This document shows, piece after piece, positions 40,957 to 50,846 of a stretch of 64,000 bases of DNA. The notes beneath the pieces are model-generated. The model saw only the letters and a list, made by a program, of their open reading frames with translations, had not been told where the DNA came from and ran no database searches. The stretch comes from Allochromatium palmeri (lineage in GTDB: Bacteria > Pseudomonadota > Gammaproteobacteria > Chromatiales > Chromatiaceae): contig NZ_WNKT01000007.1 in NCBI RefSeq assembly GCF_009720725.1, positions 1 through 64,000 of the forward strand, written 5' to 3'. A program made the position numbers and the translations under genes. Numbering within the stretch: the first letter of the stretch is position 1; each line of letters opens with the position of its first letter.

Positions 40957-41832
40957 TCAAGCGGTTTCGGCGAGCAGCCGTTCGATCATGGTGTGTGACT
41001 GATCGAGATAACCGCCGCCGAAAAGATTGAGATGATTGAGAACGTGATAGAGGTTGTAGAGAATCCGGCGCGTGGCATAGGCGGGATCGAGCGGCCAGGC
41101 TTCGCGATAGGCCGCCTGGAAGCGCGAGCCGAAGCCGCCAAAGAGTTCGGTCATGGCCAGATCGGCCTCGCGGTCGCCATGATAGACGGCGGGATCGAAG
41201 ATGACCGGCTCGCCGGCGGGCGTGGCGCCGATATTGCCGCCCCAGAGGTCGCCGTGTAGGAGTGACGGGGGCGGCTGATGGCCGATGAGGACATCGAGCC
41301 GCGAGAGCAGACGCTCACCGGCGTGCTGGAGTTGCCCGCGATAGCCGTTGGCGGCGGCGAGCCTGAGCTGCGGGCCGAGTCGACAGTCACGCCAGAAGGT
41401 AACCCAGTCGTGATCGGGCCTGTTGAGCTGGGGCGTGGAGCCGATGGTATTGTCGCGATGCCAGCCGAAGTGCTCGGCGGTGGCGCGGTGCAGCTCGGCC
41501 AGTTGACGTCCGGCGCGCTCGCCATCGAGCCGTCCGCCCAGATCCAGTCGCTCCATCACCAGGAAGCTCTCGCGACCGGCGATGCCGACACAGATCGACT
41601 CGGGGACGCGGATCGCCTGCGCGGTGGCGAGTGCCGCCAGTCCCTCGGACTCGGCCTCGAACATCTCCAGCCGCTCGGGCGCGTTGAGCTTGACGAAGAA
41701 GGCGCGCCCGTCGTCCTCGACGACAGCGGCGCGGTTGATGCAGCCGCCCCCGACCAGACGCTGGCCTCGGACCTGGAAGGACGCGCCCGTGGCTGCGCTG
41801 ATGTGTTCGGCGATCAGATCCCAGCGCGTCAT
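40957..41832 (-). CDS. fructosamine kinase family protein
   Basis: The 291-residue protein has GGCINRAAVV near the N-terminus, FFVKLN (ATP lysine), the catalytic loop LLHGDLWGGNIG and the metal-binding VIFDPAVYHGDREADLAM, the pattern of fructosamine-3-kinases. These phosphorylate sugars attached to lysine so that the adduct falls off, repairing glycated proteins. The ATG at 41832 overlaps the stop of the HNH gene as ATGA. Codons further upstream in this frame are antisense noise. Confidence 0.93.
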   Translation of the reverse strand: MTRWDLIAEHISAATGASFQVRGQRLVGGGCINRAAVVEDDGRAFFVKLNAPERLEMFEAESEGLAALATAQAIRVPESICVGIAGRESFLVMERLDLGGRLDGERAGRQLAELHRATAEHFGWHRDNTIGSTPQLNRPDHDWVTFWRDCRLGPQLRLAAANGYRGQLQHAGERLLSRLDVLIGHQPPPSLLHGDLWGGNIGATPAGEPVIFDPAVYHGDREADLAMTELFGGFGSRFQAAYREAWPLDPAYATRRILYNLYHVLNHLNLFGGGYLDQSHTMIERLLAETA

Positions 41833-42434
41833 AAAGCCTCCCCGCGCCCGAACCGTCGGTGCAATGGACTGGAGCGCGGGAAGTGCGCGCGCAGAAAATG
41901 CATTTGATCGGCGAGGACGTGGCGCCCCATCAGGTAGACGTACTCGGCATGGGTCGGGGTGAAGGGTACGGCGAGCAGTTCCATCCCGGCATCTTCGGGC
42001 GTGCGGCCGGCCTTGTGGTTGTTGCAGCGCACGCAGGCCGTGACCACGTTGCTCCAGATGTCTTGCCCGCCCCGGCTGGTGGGGCGCACATGGTCGCGTG
42101 AGAGCTGGCGCGCCGGAAAACGCTGACCGCAGTAGAGACACATGTGGTCGTCGCGCTGAAAGAGCGTGCGGTTGGAGAGCGGGGGTGAGTAACCATCGCG
42201 CGGCTGGTCGAGTGCATGATGCAGACCATGGGTGGCGATGATGGAGTGGATCTGAAGTTGACTCCGGCGGCCCGTGCCGGCGTTGATCCCGCCGTGCAGC
42301 AGGAAGAGCGGATCGCCGCAGGAATAGGCCACCAGGCCGAGGACATGGAGTCGCGCGGCATCACGATAGTCGACCCACTCCAGCGGCATGCCCGCCAGAT
42401 CCGTTCGCAGTACCTGTTGAGTCAGTGAAGACAT
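41829..42434 (-). CDS. HNH endonuclease family protein
   Basis: The 201-residue protein has a zinc-knuckle HNH domain at about residues 95-145: CLYCGQ, then SRDHVRPTSRGG with the catalytic histidine, NVVTACVRCNNHKAG with the asparagine and second Cys pair. Similar stand-alone HNH proteins are common in proteobacteria and have no known role. It is translationally coupled to the fructosamine kinase gene by ATGA and may overlap the small gene upstream by 13 bases. Confidence 0.88.
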   Translation of the reverse strand: MSSLTQQVLRTDLAGMPLEWVDYRDAARLHVLGLVAYSCGDPLFLLHGGINAGTGRRSQLQIHSIIATHGLHHALDQPRDGYSPPLSNRTLFQRDDHMCLYCGQRFPARQLSRDHVRPTSRGGQDIWSNVVTACVRCNNHKAGRTPEDAGMELLAVPFTPTHAEYVYLMGRHVLADQMHFLRAHFPRSSPLHRRFGRGEAL

Positions 42435-42655
42435 AGTGGCTGGATACGGCTCGGAATATTCGAGTCATCATTGCGTGGTTTTCTGTCAAGTCCCCGGAGA
42501 TTATAGACACGCTTTTTGAAGAGTTCGGGGCGTTTTTCGTTCCAGTCCTTGAGCGCCAGCACGGGATGCGTGCGCCGTCCGGTCTCGGCCAGCCCCGTAC
42601 CCGAACGCGGCACCAGCGCGTTCGATGAAGATTCGCGGTTGTCGTCAGTAGACAT
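42422..42655 (-). CDS. small hypothetical protein
   Basis: A 77-residue basic, hydrophilic frame with the segment ALKDWNEKRPELFKKR near its centre. No family is recognised. A GGGAGC about nine bases before the ATG and the position directly ahead of the HNH gene, overlapping it by 13 bases, favour a real gene. Composition alone gives little support. Confidence 0.45.
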   Translation of the reverse strand: MSTDDNRESSSNALVPRSGTGLAETGRRTHPVLALKDWNEKRPELFKKRVYNLRGLDRKPRNDDSNIPSRIQPLCLH

Positions 42656-42821
42656 CGGCCAGTAGCTCCCTATGATCCGAATGGCGCAAGCCTACCACCA
42701 TCCGTGCCGGATGCCAGCCTCCGCGCCAAGACTCACCCCGCCGTTGGCGATCCCCCAGCTTTGGTGTAGCATCCAAACGCCTCGAACACGACTAAGCTCC
42801 CTATTCATCCTGGAGAACACG

Positions 42822-43097
42822 ATGTCCACGGCGACCGTTACACTCTCGAACCATGGCCGGATCGAGATCCCCAAACACATCTGCGACGAGCTGCATTGGG
42901 AAAGTGGTCATGCCTTGATTCTCGAAACCACCGAGACCGGCCTCTTGCTGCGACCGCAAGCCGCCAAGAAGCCACGGCGACTGGAAGACCTGCGGGGATT
43001 TCTCAAGCAGGACGGTCCGTCGTTGTCAACCGATGACCTCTGCGCGCCGGTCGATGCCCGCGCCGACTGGGCCGCTGCGGAACAACGCTGCCGATGA
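42822..43097 (+). CDS. AbrB/VapB-type antitoxin
   Basis: The 91-residue protein has an N-terminal AbrB swapped-hairpin domain (VTLSNHGRIEIPKHICDEL) and a C-terminal tail with the R-x-L-E-D-L-R-G-F segment and an acidic end, as in VapB antitoxins. GGAG lies seven bases before the ATG. The stop overlaps the next start as ATGA (43094-43097), the typical coupling with a PIN toxin. Confidence 0.82.
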   Translation: MSTATVTLSNHGRIEIPKHICDELHWESGHALILETTETGLLLRPQAAKKPRRLEDLRGFLKQDGPSLSTDDLCAPVDARADWAAAEQRCR

Positions 43098-43297
43098 TCG
43101 CCTTCGATACCAATATGCTGGTTCGGCTGGCTGTCGACGACCATCCGCAACAAGCCGAAGTCGCCGTGAACTTACTCAAGCAACATCGCGTTCTGATCTC
43201 GCGCGCCGTGCTCAATCCCGGCGCCTTGGCCCGCGCCGGCAGATCGCGGCTCATGCGCGTCGGCAGAAAGAAGGCGCCCAGCGTTCAAACACGATAA
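43094..43297 (+). pseudogene. VapC-like PIN toxin, truncated after about 40 residues
   Basis: The first 40 residues (MIAFDTNMLVRLAVDDHPQQ...) are a standard VapC start with the first acidic ligand D5. After RAVL at about 43213 the sequence stops resembling the family and ends at residue 67 with a basic tail. Full VapC proteins are about 130-140 residues. The middle and C-terminal acidic residues of the active site are absent, so an RNase is not expected. A deletion joining it to the downstream membrane-protein region is the likely cause. The antitoxin gene remains intact. Confidence 0.72.
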
Positions 43298-44070
43298 GGC
43301 GCAAACAGAAACACCCAAGTGAGCCCAAGCAATCCGACGAGCGTCGATCCCACAGCCAGCTTGTAGGCCAGACGCCAGCCGGCATTGGCCTTGCGTGTGA
43401 TCCGGAAATCCTCGACATGGATGGTCTCGCAGGCGCCGTTCCCCATGTCGTCGCGCGTGACGCTAGTGCCGCGCTGGAACCCGCCGTCATGTGAATAGCC
43501 GGCCAGTTGCCCGCGCAGATAGATCTGATCGCCGATCTCAGCCGACTTGATCGCCTTCCGCACCAAACCGACATGACTGAGCAGATGGTTGTTGGAAAGC
43601 TGATTCCAGGCGAAGTCCCGCGCCGCCTGCGGATCATCGGTCGAGATCCAGCACGTCCAGGTACTGTTCTTGTAGCGCATGGCACGGAAGACATCGCCGG
43701 CGACATTCTCGCCCCAGACCACGCACAGGTCGCGTATATTGATGAAGTCCTGCCAGTCCTTGGTATGGTAGATGTCCCAGAAGACATCGCTGTCGTGCAG
43801 ACTGACCACCACGCCATCGAGCTCGTAGTCGAACTTTGGATCGATACGATAGCGGATCCCCTCGGCTTCGATCTCAAAGGGATCCGTGAGGGTGCGCGTC
43901 TGACGCGGCTCGACCAGCCGCTCCAGATCGTAGAAGGCGGGCGGCGGGAACTGATCTTTCTTCCAATGGCTCCAGATCGCCAGACCCAGACTGGTCAGGA
44001 ACAGCAGCAGAAAGAGCTGCCGGATCAGACGCCAGGGCCGTCGTGGTTCATCGAGCGAGACCAAGTGCAT
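43285..44070 (-). CDS. membrane-anchored protein of unknown function
   Basis: The 261-residue protein has one membrane helix near residues 17-34, a soluble domain of about 190 residues ending in TRDDMGNGACETIHVEDFRI, and a second helix near residues 238-256. The G-N-G-A-C-E-T motif occurs in an uncharacterised family found in many gammaproteobacteria. It is probably a periplasmic domain held at both ends. It is transcribed divergently from priA, and the two starts are nearly adjacent. The frame upstream of 44070 is not family-like. Confidence 0.75.
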   Translation of the reverse strand: MHLVSLDEPRRPWRLIRQLFLLLFLTSLGLAIWSHWKKDQFPPPAFYDLERLVEPRQTRTLTDPFEIEAEGIRYRIDPKFDYELDGVVVSLHDSDVFWDIYHTKDWQDFINIRDLCVVWGENVAGDVFRAMRYKNSTWTCWISTDDPQAARDFAWNQLSNNHLLSHVGLVRKAIKSAEIGDQIYLRGQLAGYSHDGGFQRGTSVTRDDMGNGACETIHVEDFRITRKANAGWRLAYKLAVGSTLVGLLGLTWVFLFAPYRV

Positions 44071-44072
44071 CA

Positions 44073-46355
44073 GTGATCTCCGATATTCCGTCGAATCGCG
44101 CAGAGTATAAAACGACTGCGTCCCCCGCCTGCGACCAGGATCAGCCGACCATCTGGCGCGTCGCGGTCGAGGCGCCATTGGCCGACACGTTCGACTATCT
44201 GCCGCCGGCCGATCCGCCACTCGCCCGGCTGCGTCCCGGTCTGCGTCTGCTGGTTCCGTTTGGACGCCGTTCTCGGGTTGGTATCCTGATCGCGATCGTC
44301 GATCAGAGCACGCATCCACTCAACAAACTCAAGCGCGTCGAGCGCGTACTGGATCCCGAGCCACTGCTCGATGAGCCGGATCTGAAACTGCTGGCCTGGG
44401 CGGCGGCCTATTATCAGCAGCCGATCGGCGAGGCGCTGTTCGCCGCGATTCCGGCGCGTCTGCGCGATCCCGAACCGCTGCCGGTCGAGACGGCGCCCGG
44501 ACTCCAGGTGACCGAATCAGGCCGGACGCTGGCTCTGGAAACACTCGCACGCGCGCCCAAGCAACGCGCGCTTCTCGACGCCCTGCGCGCGGCACCCGAA
44601 GGGCTGACGCTCGGCGAGCTATCGGCGCGGCTCGGCGACAATCAGAGCGCCATCCGCGCGCTCCGCTCCAAGGAACTGATCGCCGACATCCGGCTCACGC
44701 GCTCGCCCGATCCCATTGATGAGACGCTGCCAGTCGCCGGCCCCGAACTCCATACCGAACAGCAGACCGCCGTCACCGCCGTTCAAGCCGCTTTCGGCAC
44801 CTTTGGCGCCTTTCTGCTCGACGGCGTGACCGGCAGTGGCAAGACCGAGGTCTATATCCGTCTGATCGAGTCCGTCATCGCCCAGGGTCACCAAGCCTTG
44901 GTCGTCGTCCCCGAAATCGGCTTGACGCCCCAGTTGCGCGAACGCTTCCGCACCCGGCTGCCCGGACCCATTGCCGTGCTGCATTCGGCACTCAAGGCCA
45001 GCGAGCGCGAGCGCAACTGGCTGCGCGCCGCGCGCGGCGAAGCCCATCTCATCCTGGGCACGCGCTCGGCGGTGCTGGCGCCGATTCCGCGTCTGGGACT
45101 GATCGTGGTCGACGAGGAGCACGACGATTCGCTCAAACAACAGGACGGTCTGCGCTATTCGGGGCGCGATCTGGCGGTGCGTCGCGCCCAGCTTGCCGGC
45201 TGTCCAGTGGTACTCGGCTCGGCCACGCCCTCGCTGGAGACCCTGCGCAACGCCCAGCTCGGGCGCTACGGCTGGTTGCGCCTGACTGAGCGCGCCGGCG
45301 GGGCGCGACCGCCGATGATCTCGATCCTCGACATCCGCAATCAGCCGCTGCGCGCCGGACTCTCGCCCGTGCTGCGCGAGCACATCCAGGCCGAGCTGGT
45401 CGCCGGCAACCAGATCCTGCTTTTTCTCAACCGACGTGGCTATGCGCCCGTGCTCACCTGTCATGCCTGCGGCTGGATCGGCGAGTGCCCGCATTGTGAC
45501 GCGCGTCTGACGTTGCATCTGAGCGAGCGGCGGCTGTGGTGTCATCACTGCGGTTGGTCCTGTTTCCAGCCGAGTCACTGTCCCAAGTGCCAGAGTCAGG
45601 AGCTGCGGATGCTCGGTCGCGGCACCGAGCGGCTGGAAGAGGAGCTGGTCGCGCTCTTTCCCGAGACGCGCATCGCCCGGCTCGATCGCGATAGCACGCG
45701 CCGTCGCGGCGAACTCGGGCGGGTGCTGGACGCGGTCCACAAGGGCGAGACCCAGATCCTGCTCGGCACCCAGATGCTGGCCAAGGGCCATGACTTTCCG
45801 GGTGTGACCCTGGTCGGCATCCTCGAACTCGATCAGTCGCTCTATGCCAGCGATTTTCGCGCCGCCGAGCGCACCGCCCAGCTCATCGTGCAGGTGGCGG
45901 GACGTGCCGGACGGGCCGAGCGTTCGGGGCGGGTGGTCCTTCAGACCCGCCATCCCGAGCACCCGCTATTGCAATCGCTGTTGCGCGAGGGCTATGCGGG
46001 GTTCGCGAGCGCGGCCCTGCGCGAGCGCGCCGAAGCCGAGCTGCCGCCCTATAGCCATCTGGCACTGGCGCGCGCCGAGGCGCCCGATCCGGAGGACGCG
46101 CTGGCCTTTCTGCGTCAGGCGCGCGAACTCGGCGAGCGGTTGGAGGCCGATTCGGGCGCGATCCTGCTGCTGGGACCGATCCCGGCACCGATGGAGCGCC
46201 GCGCCGGACGCCATCGCGCTCAGCTCCTGATCCAGTGTGCCGAGCGTCCGCGTCTGCAACGCTTTCTCACCCACTGGGTCCGCGAAGTGCGCGCTCTGCC
46301 CAGACGCAAGGGGCTGCGCTGGTCGCTCGATGTCGATCCGCGTGATCTGCTGTAA
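44073..46355 (+). CDS. priA: primosomal protein N' (replication restart helicase PriA)
   Basis: PriA recognises stalled forks and reloads the replicative helicase. The protein has an N-terminal DNA-binding domain (WRVAVEAPLADTFDYLPP), Walker A DGVTGSGKTEVY, the DEEHD box and two zinc modules (CHACGWIGECPHC and CHHCGW with CPKC). The 760 residues are a little longer than E. coli PriA (732). The start is not clear. GTG at 44073 avoids the divergent gene, while ATG at 44043 would overlap it. priA-argS-ftsN is the same gene order as in Pseudomonas. Confidence 0.95.
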   Translation: MISDIPSNRAEYKTTASPACDQDQPTIWRVAVEAPLADTFDYLPPADPPLARLRPGLRLLVPFGRRSRVGILIAIVDQSTHPLNKLKRVERVLDPEPLLDEPDLKLLAWAAAYYQQPIGEALFAAIPARLRDPEPLPVETAPGLQVTESGRTLALETLARAPKQRALLDALRAAPEGLTLGELSARLGDNQSAIRALRSKELIADIRLTRSPDPIDETLPVAGPELHTEQQTAVTAVQAAFGTFGAFLLDGVTGSGKTEVYIRLIESVIAQGHQALVVVPEIGLTPQLRERFRTRLPGPIAVLHSALKASERERNWLRAARGEAHLILGTRSAVLAPIPRLGLIVVDEEHDDSLKQQDGLRYSGRDLAVRRAQLAGCPVVLGSATPSLETLRNAQLGRYGWLRLTERAGGARPPMISILDIRNQPLRAGLSPVLREHIQAELVAGNQILLFLNRRGYAPVLTCHACGWIGECPHCDARLTLHLSERRLWCHHCGWSCFQPSHCPKCQSQELRMLGRGTERLEEELVALFPETRIARLDRDSTRRRGELGRVLDAVHKGETQILLGTQMLAKGHDFPGVTLVGILELDQSLYASDFRAAERTAQLIVQVAGRAGRAERSGRVVLQTRHPEHPLLQSLLREGYAGFASAALRERAEAELPPYSHLALARAEAPDPEDALAFLRQARELGERLEADSGAILLLGPIPAPMERRAGRHRAQLLIQCAERPRLQRFLTHWVREVRALPRRKGLRWSLDVDPRDLL

Positions 46356-46604
46356 ACCATTCGCGACGCTGATTCAGGTATGCTTAGCGCTTCGGATCGG
46401 ACCCAACCGTAGGATGTGGTTCCTTCGTCACCGTCTCCTGCGAGAGAATCGTTTCTGGAAGTCGCCGCGAAGCCTTGGATCAGACCCGCTCGATTCTCCG
46501 GTCCAGCCGCCGATCATGTCATTCACTCCAGCAGACCGCGTCGCCCGACGAACCGGCTTCCAGCCTAAGTGTCCTGGCGCGAGGCGGCCGAGCCTTTACT
46601 CGCA

Positions 46605-48386
46605 ATGAAGCAAGACATCAAAGCCATTCTGTCCGCCGCGCTCGATACCCTGATTGCCGAAGGCCGGCTGACACTCGATGAACGTCCCGAGATCCAGGTC
46701 GATCGTGCCAAGGATAGCGCGCACGGCGACTTCGCCACCAATCTGGCGCTGCTGCTGGCCAAGCCCGCACGCGCCAAGCCGCGCGATCTGGCTCAGCAAC
46801 TGCTCGACGCCCTGCCCGCCTCGCCGCTGGTGGCGCGGGTGGAGATCGCCGGCCCAGGGTTCATCAATTTCTTCCTGGCCGAGGACGCCTATCGCACGCT
46901 CGTGCCGCGCATCCTGGACTCTGGTCCTGACTATGGCCTTAGCCGGATCGGTGCTGGTCAGCGTGTCCAGGTCGAGTTCGTCTCGGCCAATCCGACCGGA
47001 CCGCTGCATGTCGGGCACGGTCGCGGCGCGGCCTATGGCGCGGTAGTCGCCGATCTGCTCGAAGCGGTCGGTTTCAACGTGCATCGCGAGTACTACGTCA
47101 ACGACGCCGGGCGCCAGATGGACATCCTCGGCACCTCGGTCTGGCTGCGCTATCTAGAACTATGTGGCGAGGAACTGCGTTTCCCGAGCAACGGCTACAA
47201 GGGCGACTATGTCTGGGACATCGCCGCGACGCTGCATCGCGAGCATGGCGATGCGTATCGGGTCGAGTCCGAGCAGGTCTTCGCCGGGCTTCCCGCCGAC
47301 GCTCCGGTCGAGGGCGAGCCGCAGGACCAATCCGGCGACAAGGAGGCCCATATCGATGGACTGATCGCCGCCGCCAAGCGCCTGCTGGGCGACAACCGCT
47401 ATCGTTACGTCTTCGAGCTGGGTCTGAACACCATCCTCGACGACATCCGCGAGGATCTCGCCGAATTCGGCGTGACCTATCAGGAGTGGTATTCGGAACG
47501 CTCGCTGACCGAGAGCGGTGCCGTCAATCGTGCCATCGAGCGGTTGCGCGAGTCCGGGCACGTCTACGAGCAGAACGGTGCGCTCTGGTTCCGCTCGACC
47601 GCCTTCGGCGACGAGAAGGATCGGGTGGTGGTACGCGAGAACGGCCAGAGCACCTATTTCGCCTCCGACATCGCCTATCACATGGATAAGCTCGAACGCG
47701 GCTTCGACCGCGTCATCGACATCTGGGGCGCGGATCATCACGGCTACATCCCGCGCGTCAAGGCGGCACTCCAGGCGCTCGGCGACGATGCCGACAAGCT
47801 CGATGTACTCCTGGTGCAGTTCGCTATCCTCTATCGCGGCGGCGAAAAGGCGCAGATGTCGACCCGCTCGGGCGAGTTCGTCACACTGCGCGAGCTGCGC
47901 CAGGAGGTCGGACGCGATGCAGCGCGCTTTTTCTATGTGATGCGCCGCTGCGAACAGCACATGGACTTCGACCTGGATCTGGCCAAATCGGAGTCCTCCG
48001 ACAACCCGGTCTACTATGTGCAGTACGCCCATGCGCGTATCTGCGCCGTGCTGCGCCAGGCCGCCGAACGCGGACTGGTGGTCGAGCCGAGTTCGGGCAC
48101 GCATAACCTGGAGCGGCTCGCCGAGGCCCACGAGCAGGCGCTGCTGCGTACCCTCGGCCGCTATCCAGAGAGTGTCGAACTGGCCGCACTCAAGGCCGAA
48201 CCGCATCAGATCACGCACTATCTGCGCGAGCTGGCCAATGATCTGCACACCTACTACAACGCCCATCAGTTCCTGGTCGATGACACCGAGTTACGTGACG
48301 CCCGGATCAAGCTGATCCTGGCCACGCGCCAGGTGTTGCGCAACGGACTGAGTCTGATCGGCGTCTCGGCGCCGGAGAGCATGTAA
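46605..48386 (+). CDS. argS: arginyl-tRNA synthetase
   Basis: ArgS is a class I synthetase that charges tRNA-Arg. The 593-residue protein has the [15 protein letters not shown] signature with the HVGH motif, ADHHGYIPR, and the C-terminal anticodon-binding helices. I chose the ATG at 46605 (MKQDIKAIL), which matches the family. An ATG at 46569 in the same frame adds 12 residues. The gap from priA (249 bases) holds no recognisable gene or site. The ftsN-like gene begins one base after the argS stop. Confidence 0.97.
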   Translation: MKQDIKAILSAALDTLIAEGRLTLDERPEIQVDRAKDSAHGDFATNLALLLAKPARAKPRDLAQQLLDALPASPLVARVEIAGPGFINFFLAEDAYRTLVPRILDSGPDYGLSRIGAGQRVQVEFVSANPTGPLHVGHGRGAAYGAVVADLLEAVGFNVHREYYVNDAGRQMDILGTSVWLRYLELCGEELRFPSNGYKGDYVWDIAATLHREHGDAYRVESEQVFAGLPADAPVEGEPQDQSGDKEAHIDGLIAAAKRLLGDNRYRYVFELGLNTILDDIREDLAEFGVTYQEWYSERSLTESGAVNRAIERLRESGHVYEQNGALWFRSTAFGDEKDRVVVRENGQSTYFASDIAYHMDKLERGFDRVIDIWGADHHGYIPRVKAALQALGDDADKLDVLLVQFAILYRGGEKAQMSTRSGEFVTLRELRQEVGRDAARFFYVMRRCEQHMDFDLDLAKSESSDNPVYYVQYAHARICAVLRQAAERGLVVEPSSGTHNLERLAEAHEQALLRTLGRYPESVELAALKAEPHQITHYLRELANDLHTYYNAHQFLVDDTELRDARIKLILATRQVLRNGLSLIGVSAPESM

Positions 48387-48387
48387 A

Positions 48388-49041
48388 ATGCCCAAGGACT
48401 ACTATCGCGACAAACCACCACCGCCGTCGCCGCCCTCGACGCCACCCATCCGGCGCAAACCGAACCGCTCCTGTATCGGCTGGATGATCGGCGGCGTGGC
48501 GCTGGGCGTGATCGGTTCTCAGATCCTTGCGCCCCGCAGCGGGCCATCGGAGGAGTCCGTCGGCGCGGCGCAAGCCAGTCAGCCGGTGCTCAAACCGACC
48601 TTCACCTACGAGAAGATCCTGAGCGAAACCGAAGTCGACGTCAGCAAGCTGCCGCCGCCGCCACCATCCGCGCCACGTCCACAACCACAGCTCCAGGCAC
48701 TGGACCAGGCGCCGCAAAGCGCGCCTGAACCTGTGTCCGCCCAGACTCCGGAACCTGAGCCGTCCATCTCGGCCGCGCTCCCGCCATCCACCGACGAGCC
48801 GCGTAGTGGAACCTATGTGGTGCAGGTCGCCTCCTTCAGCCGTACGGCGGACGCCGAGCGGTTCAGGTCGCAACTGGCCCAACTCGGTCTTTCGACGAAT
48901 GTCCAGACGGCCACGCTGCCCAACGGCCGGACCGCCTATCGGGTCCGCACCGGCGCCTACTCCAGCCGACAGGACGCCGAGCAGGTTCGCGCCCTGCTCA
49001 AGCGCCAGGGGCAGGATGGGATGGTGATCCCGATCAAGTGA
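48388..49041 (+). CDS. ftsN: SPOR-domain cell division protein, FtsN-like
   Basis: The 217-residue protein has a short cytoplasmic start, one membrane helix near 30-47, the FtsN-like FTYEKILSETEV segment, a proline-rich linker with a run of six prolines, and a C-terminal SPOR domain (about 140-215) starting TYVVQVASFSR. FtsN binds denuded glycan strands at the septum and triggers constriction. The position right after priA-argS supports the FtsN assignment. It converges with the permease gene, overlapping by 8 bases. Confidence 0.88.
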   Translation: MPKDYYRDKPPPPSPPSTPPIRRKPNRSCIGWMIGGVALGVIGSQILAPRSGPSEESVGAAQASQPVLKPTFTYEKILSETEVDVSKLPPPPPSAPRPQPQLQALDQAPQSAPEPVSAQTPEPEPSISAALPPSTDEPRSGTYVVQVASFSRTADAERFRSQLAQLGLSTNVQTATLPNGRTAYRVRTGAYSSRQDAEQVRALLKRQGQDGMVIPIK

Positions 49042-50353
49042 GGTTCGAGCGCCGCGCCAGACGATAGGCCAGCCAGCCAAGCCCGACGGTCGCGGCACCG
49101 ATGGCGACCACGAGCGGGCGCTCATGGATAGCGTGCAGCACCATCCAGCCCATGAGGGCAATGAAGGCCAGACTGGTGAAGGGATGCCCCCAGGTGCGAT
49201 AGGGCCGGATCAGATCCGGCTCGCGCACCCGGAGTACGAAGACGCCCGCGACCGTAAGCGCCGCGAACACCGAGAGCGTGAAGCCGGCATAGCTGACCAG
49301 GGTCTCGAAGCTCGCCGTGATCAGCATCAGGAGTGCCAGACCCGATTGGAGCCAGATCGCGATCAATGGTCCGCCTCCATCGATACGGCGCGCGAGCCAG
49401 GCCATGGCCCGATAATCGCGTCCCATGGCTTCATAGATACGCGGCCCGGTCATGACCAGCGCGCCCACGGTCGAGACCAGTCCCAGCGCGATCAGCCCGC
49501 TCAGCAGCCGTCCACCCGATTCGCCGAAGACATGGATGGCCGCTACATATCCGACCCGCTCATTGGCGGCCGCCAGTTCCTCGGCTGGTGCAGCGCCGAG
49601 AAAAACCGCATTCACGCCCAGATAAAGCAGGGTGACTGTCAGCGTTCCCACCACCAGCGCGATCGGCAGTTGACGCCCAGGATCACGCACCTCGCCCGCC
49701 ACATAGGCCGCTGCGTTCCAGCCGCTGTAGGCATAGGAGACATAGATCAGACCGACGGCGAAGGCCGGCGAGAGCAGGGCGTCGAGCACCGGCGGCTCAC
49801 CGTCGCCCAGTAGACGCCCAGGCGTGATGGCGAAGACGCCGCCCAGGATGAAAAGCAGGATCAGCAGCGCCTTGAGCAGCGTGAACAGATCCTGGAGTCG
49901 GCGACCGGTCGCAAGTCGGATCGAATGCAGCACCGAGGCGCCGATCACCAGCGCGATTCCCGAGACGAGCGGCGGGATCGGCTCGGACTCGGCGCCGAGC
50001 GCCAGGTTCAGATACTCGCCGAAGGCGATCGCGCTCGCGGCGATCGGCGCGGCGAAGCCCACTACCAGTGACACGAAGCCGGCGATGAAGCCCAGTGCTG
50101 GATGATAGATCCGCCCGAGCAACCGATATTCCCCGCCATTGTGCGGCAGGGCCGCGACCAATTCGGCATAGGCCAGCGAGCCGCAGGCCGCTGCCAGACC
50201 GCCGAGCAGCCAGGCCAGGAGCACCGCCGGCTGAGATCCCAGATCACGCAGTAGAAAGCCGGTGGTCGTGAAGACCCCGGTACCGATCATGGTCGCGACC
50301 ACGAGCAGGCTCGCGGTGCGCAGGCCGAGGTGTTGGTTGGGGTCAGTGGGCAT
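49034..50353 (-). CDS. APC-family amino acid permease
   Basis: The 439-residue protein has about 12 membrane helices and the APC start LGLRTASLLVVATMIGTGVF followed by ELVAALPHNGGEYRLLGRIY. It carries amino acids or polyamines with H+ or by exchange; the substrate cannot be read from the sequence. The ATG at 50353 was preferred because the 25 codons before it are rich in Arg and Pro and unlike the family. The final helix and RRSNLT tail are cytoplasmic. Confidence 0.88.
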   Translation of the reverse strand: MPTDPNQHLGLRTASLLVVATMIGTGVFTTTGFLLRDLGSQPAVLLAWLLGGLAAACGSLAYAELVAALPHNGGEYRLLGRIYHPALGFIAGFVSLVVGFAAPIAASAIAFGEYLNLALGAESEPIPPLVSGIALVIGASVLHSIRLATGRRLQDLFTLLKALLILLFILGGVFAITPGRLLGDGEPPVLDALLSPAFAVGLIYVSYAYSGWNAAAYVAGEVRDPGRQLPIALVVGTLTVTLLYLGVNAVFLGAAPAEELAAANERVGYVAAIHVFGESGGRLLSGLIALGLVSTVGALVMTGPRIYEAMGRDYRAMAWLARRIDGGGPLIAIWLQSGLALLMLITASFETLVSYAGFTLSVFAALTVAGVFVLRVREPDLIRPYRTWGHPFTSLAFIALMGWMVLHAIHERPLVVAIGAATVGLGWLAYRLARRSNLT

Positions 50354-50534
50354 GCGTGCTCTTGTCGGTGGACGGACCAGGAGCACTGATTGGAACCGCA
50401 AAGGCCGGCGGGTTGCAAAGATTTTCACCCATCCGCTCGGTCAGTGCTTCGCCAAGCCTGCGCAATCCCGGGCGTTCGGGTTATGCTTTGACCTTATCCA
50501 ACGCCGTGCCGATCGTTCCGAGTCGTACCGTCCC

Positions 50535-50846
50535 ATGTCCCAGACCTCAGATCCGCTCCGTCTCTCCGATCTTCCAGACGACACCCCGGCGCAACTCGCC
50601 GCAATCCGGGGTGGACGTCATCTCACGCGCCGTCTGCTGGCGCTGGGGCTGCGTCAGGGCAGTCCGCTATGCATCGTCCAGCGACGCGGCAAGGGGCTGG
50701 TGCTGGCCAGCGGCGAGCTGCGGATCGCCATCGGTACCGGGATTGCCGACAAGCTCTGGGTCACGCTGGTGGACGATCCAGTCGCTGTCGAAACGTCTGA
50801 TGTCGCGTCCAATGTTCACGCACGACCGGGAGATGAAGCGGCATGA
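50535..50846 (+). CDS. feoA: ferrous iron transport protein A
   Basis: The 103-residue protein has the SH3-like FeoA core: LRLSDLP, then RRLLALGLRQGSPLCIVQRRGKG in pieces, and I-A-I-G-T-G-I-A. FeoA helps FeoB, probably by binding its cytoplasmic part. The stop overlaps the feoB start as ATGA (50843-50846). The 181 bases ahead of it show no sequence like a Fur box. Confidence 0.9.
   Translation: MSQTSDPLRLSDLPDDTPAQLAAIRGGRHLTRRLLALGLRQGSPLCIVQRRGKGLVLASGELRIAIGTGIADKLWVTLVDDPVAVETSDVASNVHARPGDEAA

Noticed and set aside
48640-48790. Proline-rich stretch in the SPOR protein as a possible DNA repeat
   Set aside because: It is the normal low-complexity linker of FtsN-like proteins and not a regular DNA repeat.
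50354-50534. Search for a Fur box before feoA
   Set aside because: No sequence close to the GATAATGATAATCATTATC-type consensus is present in this gap.
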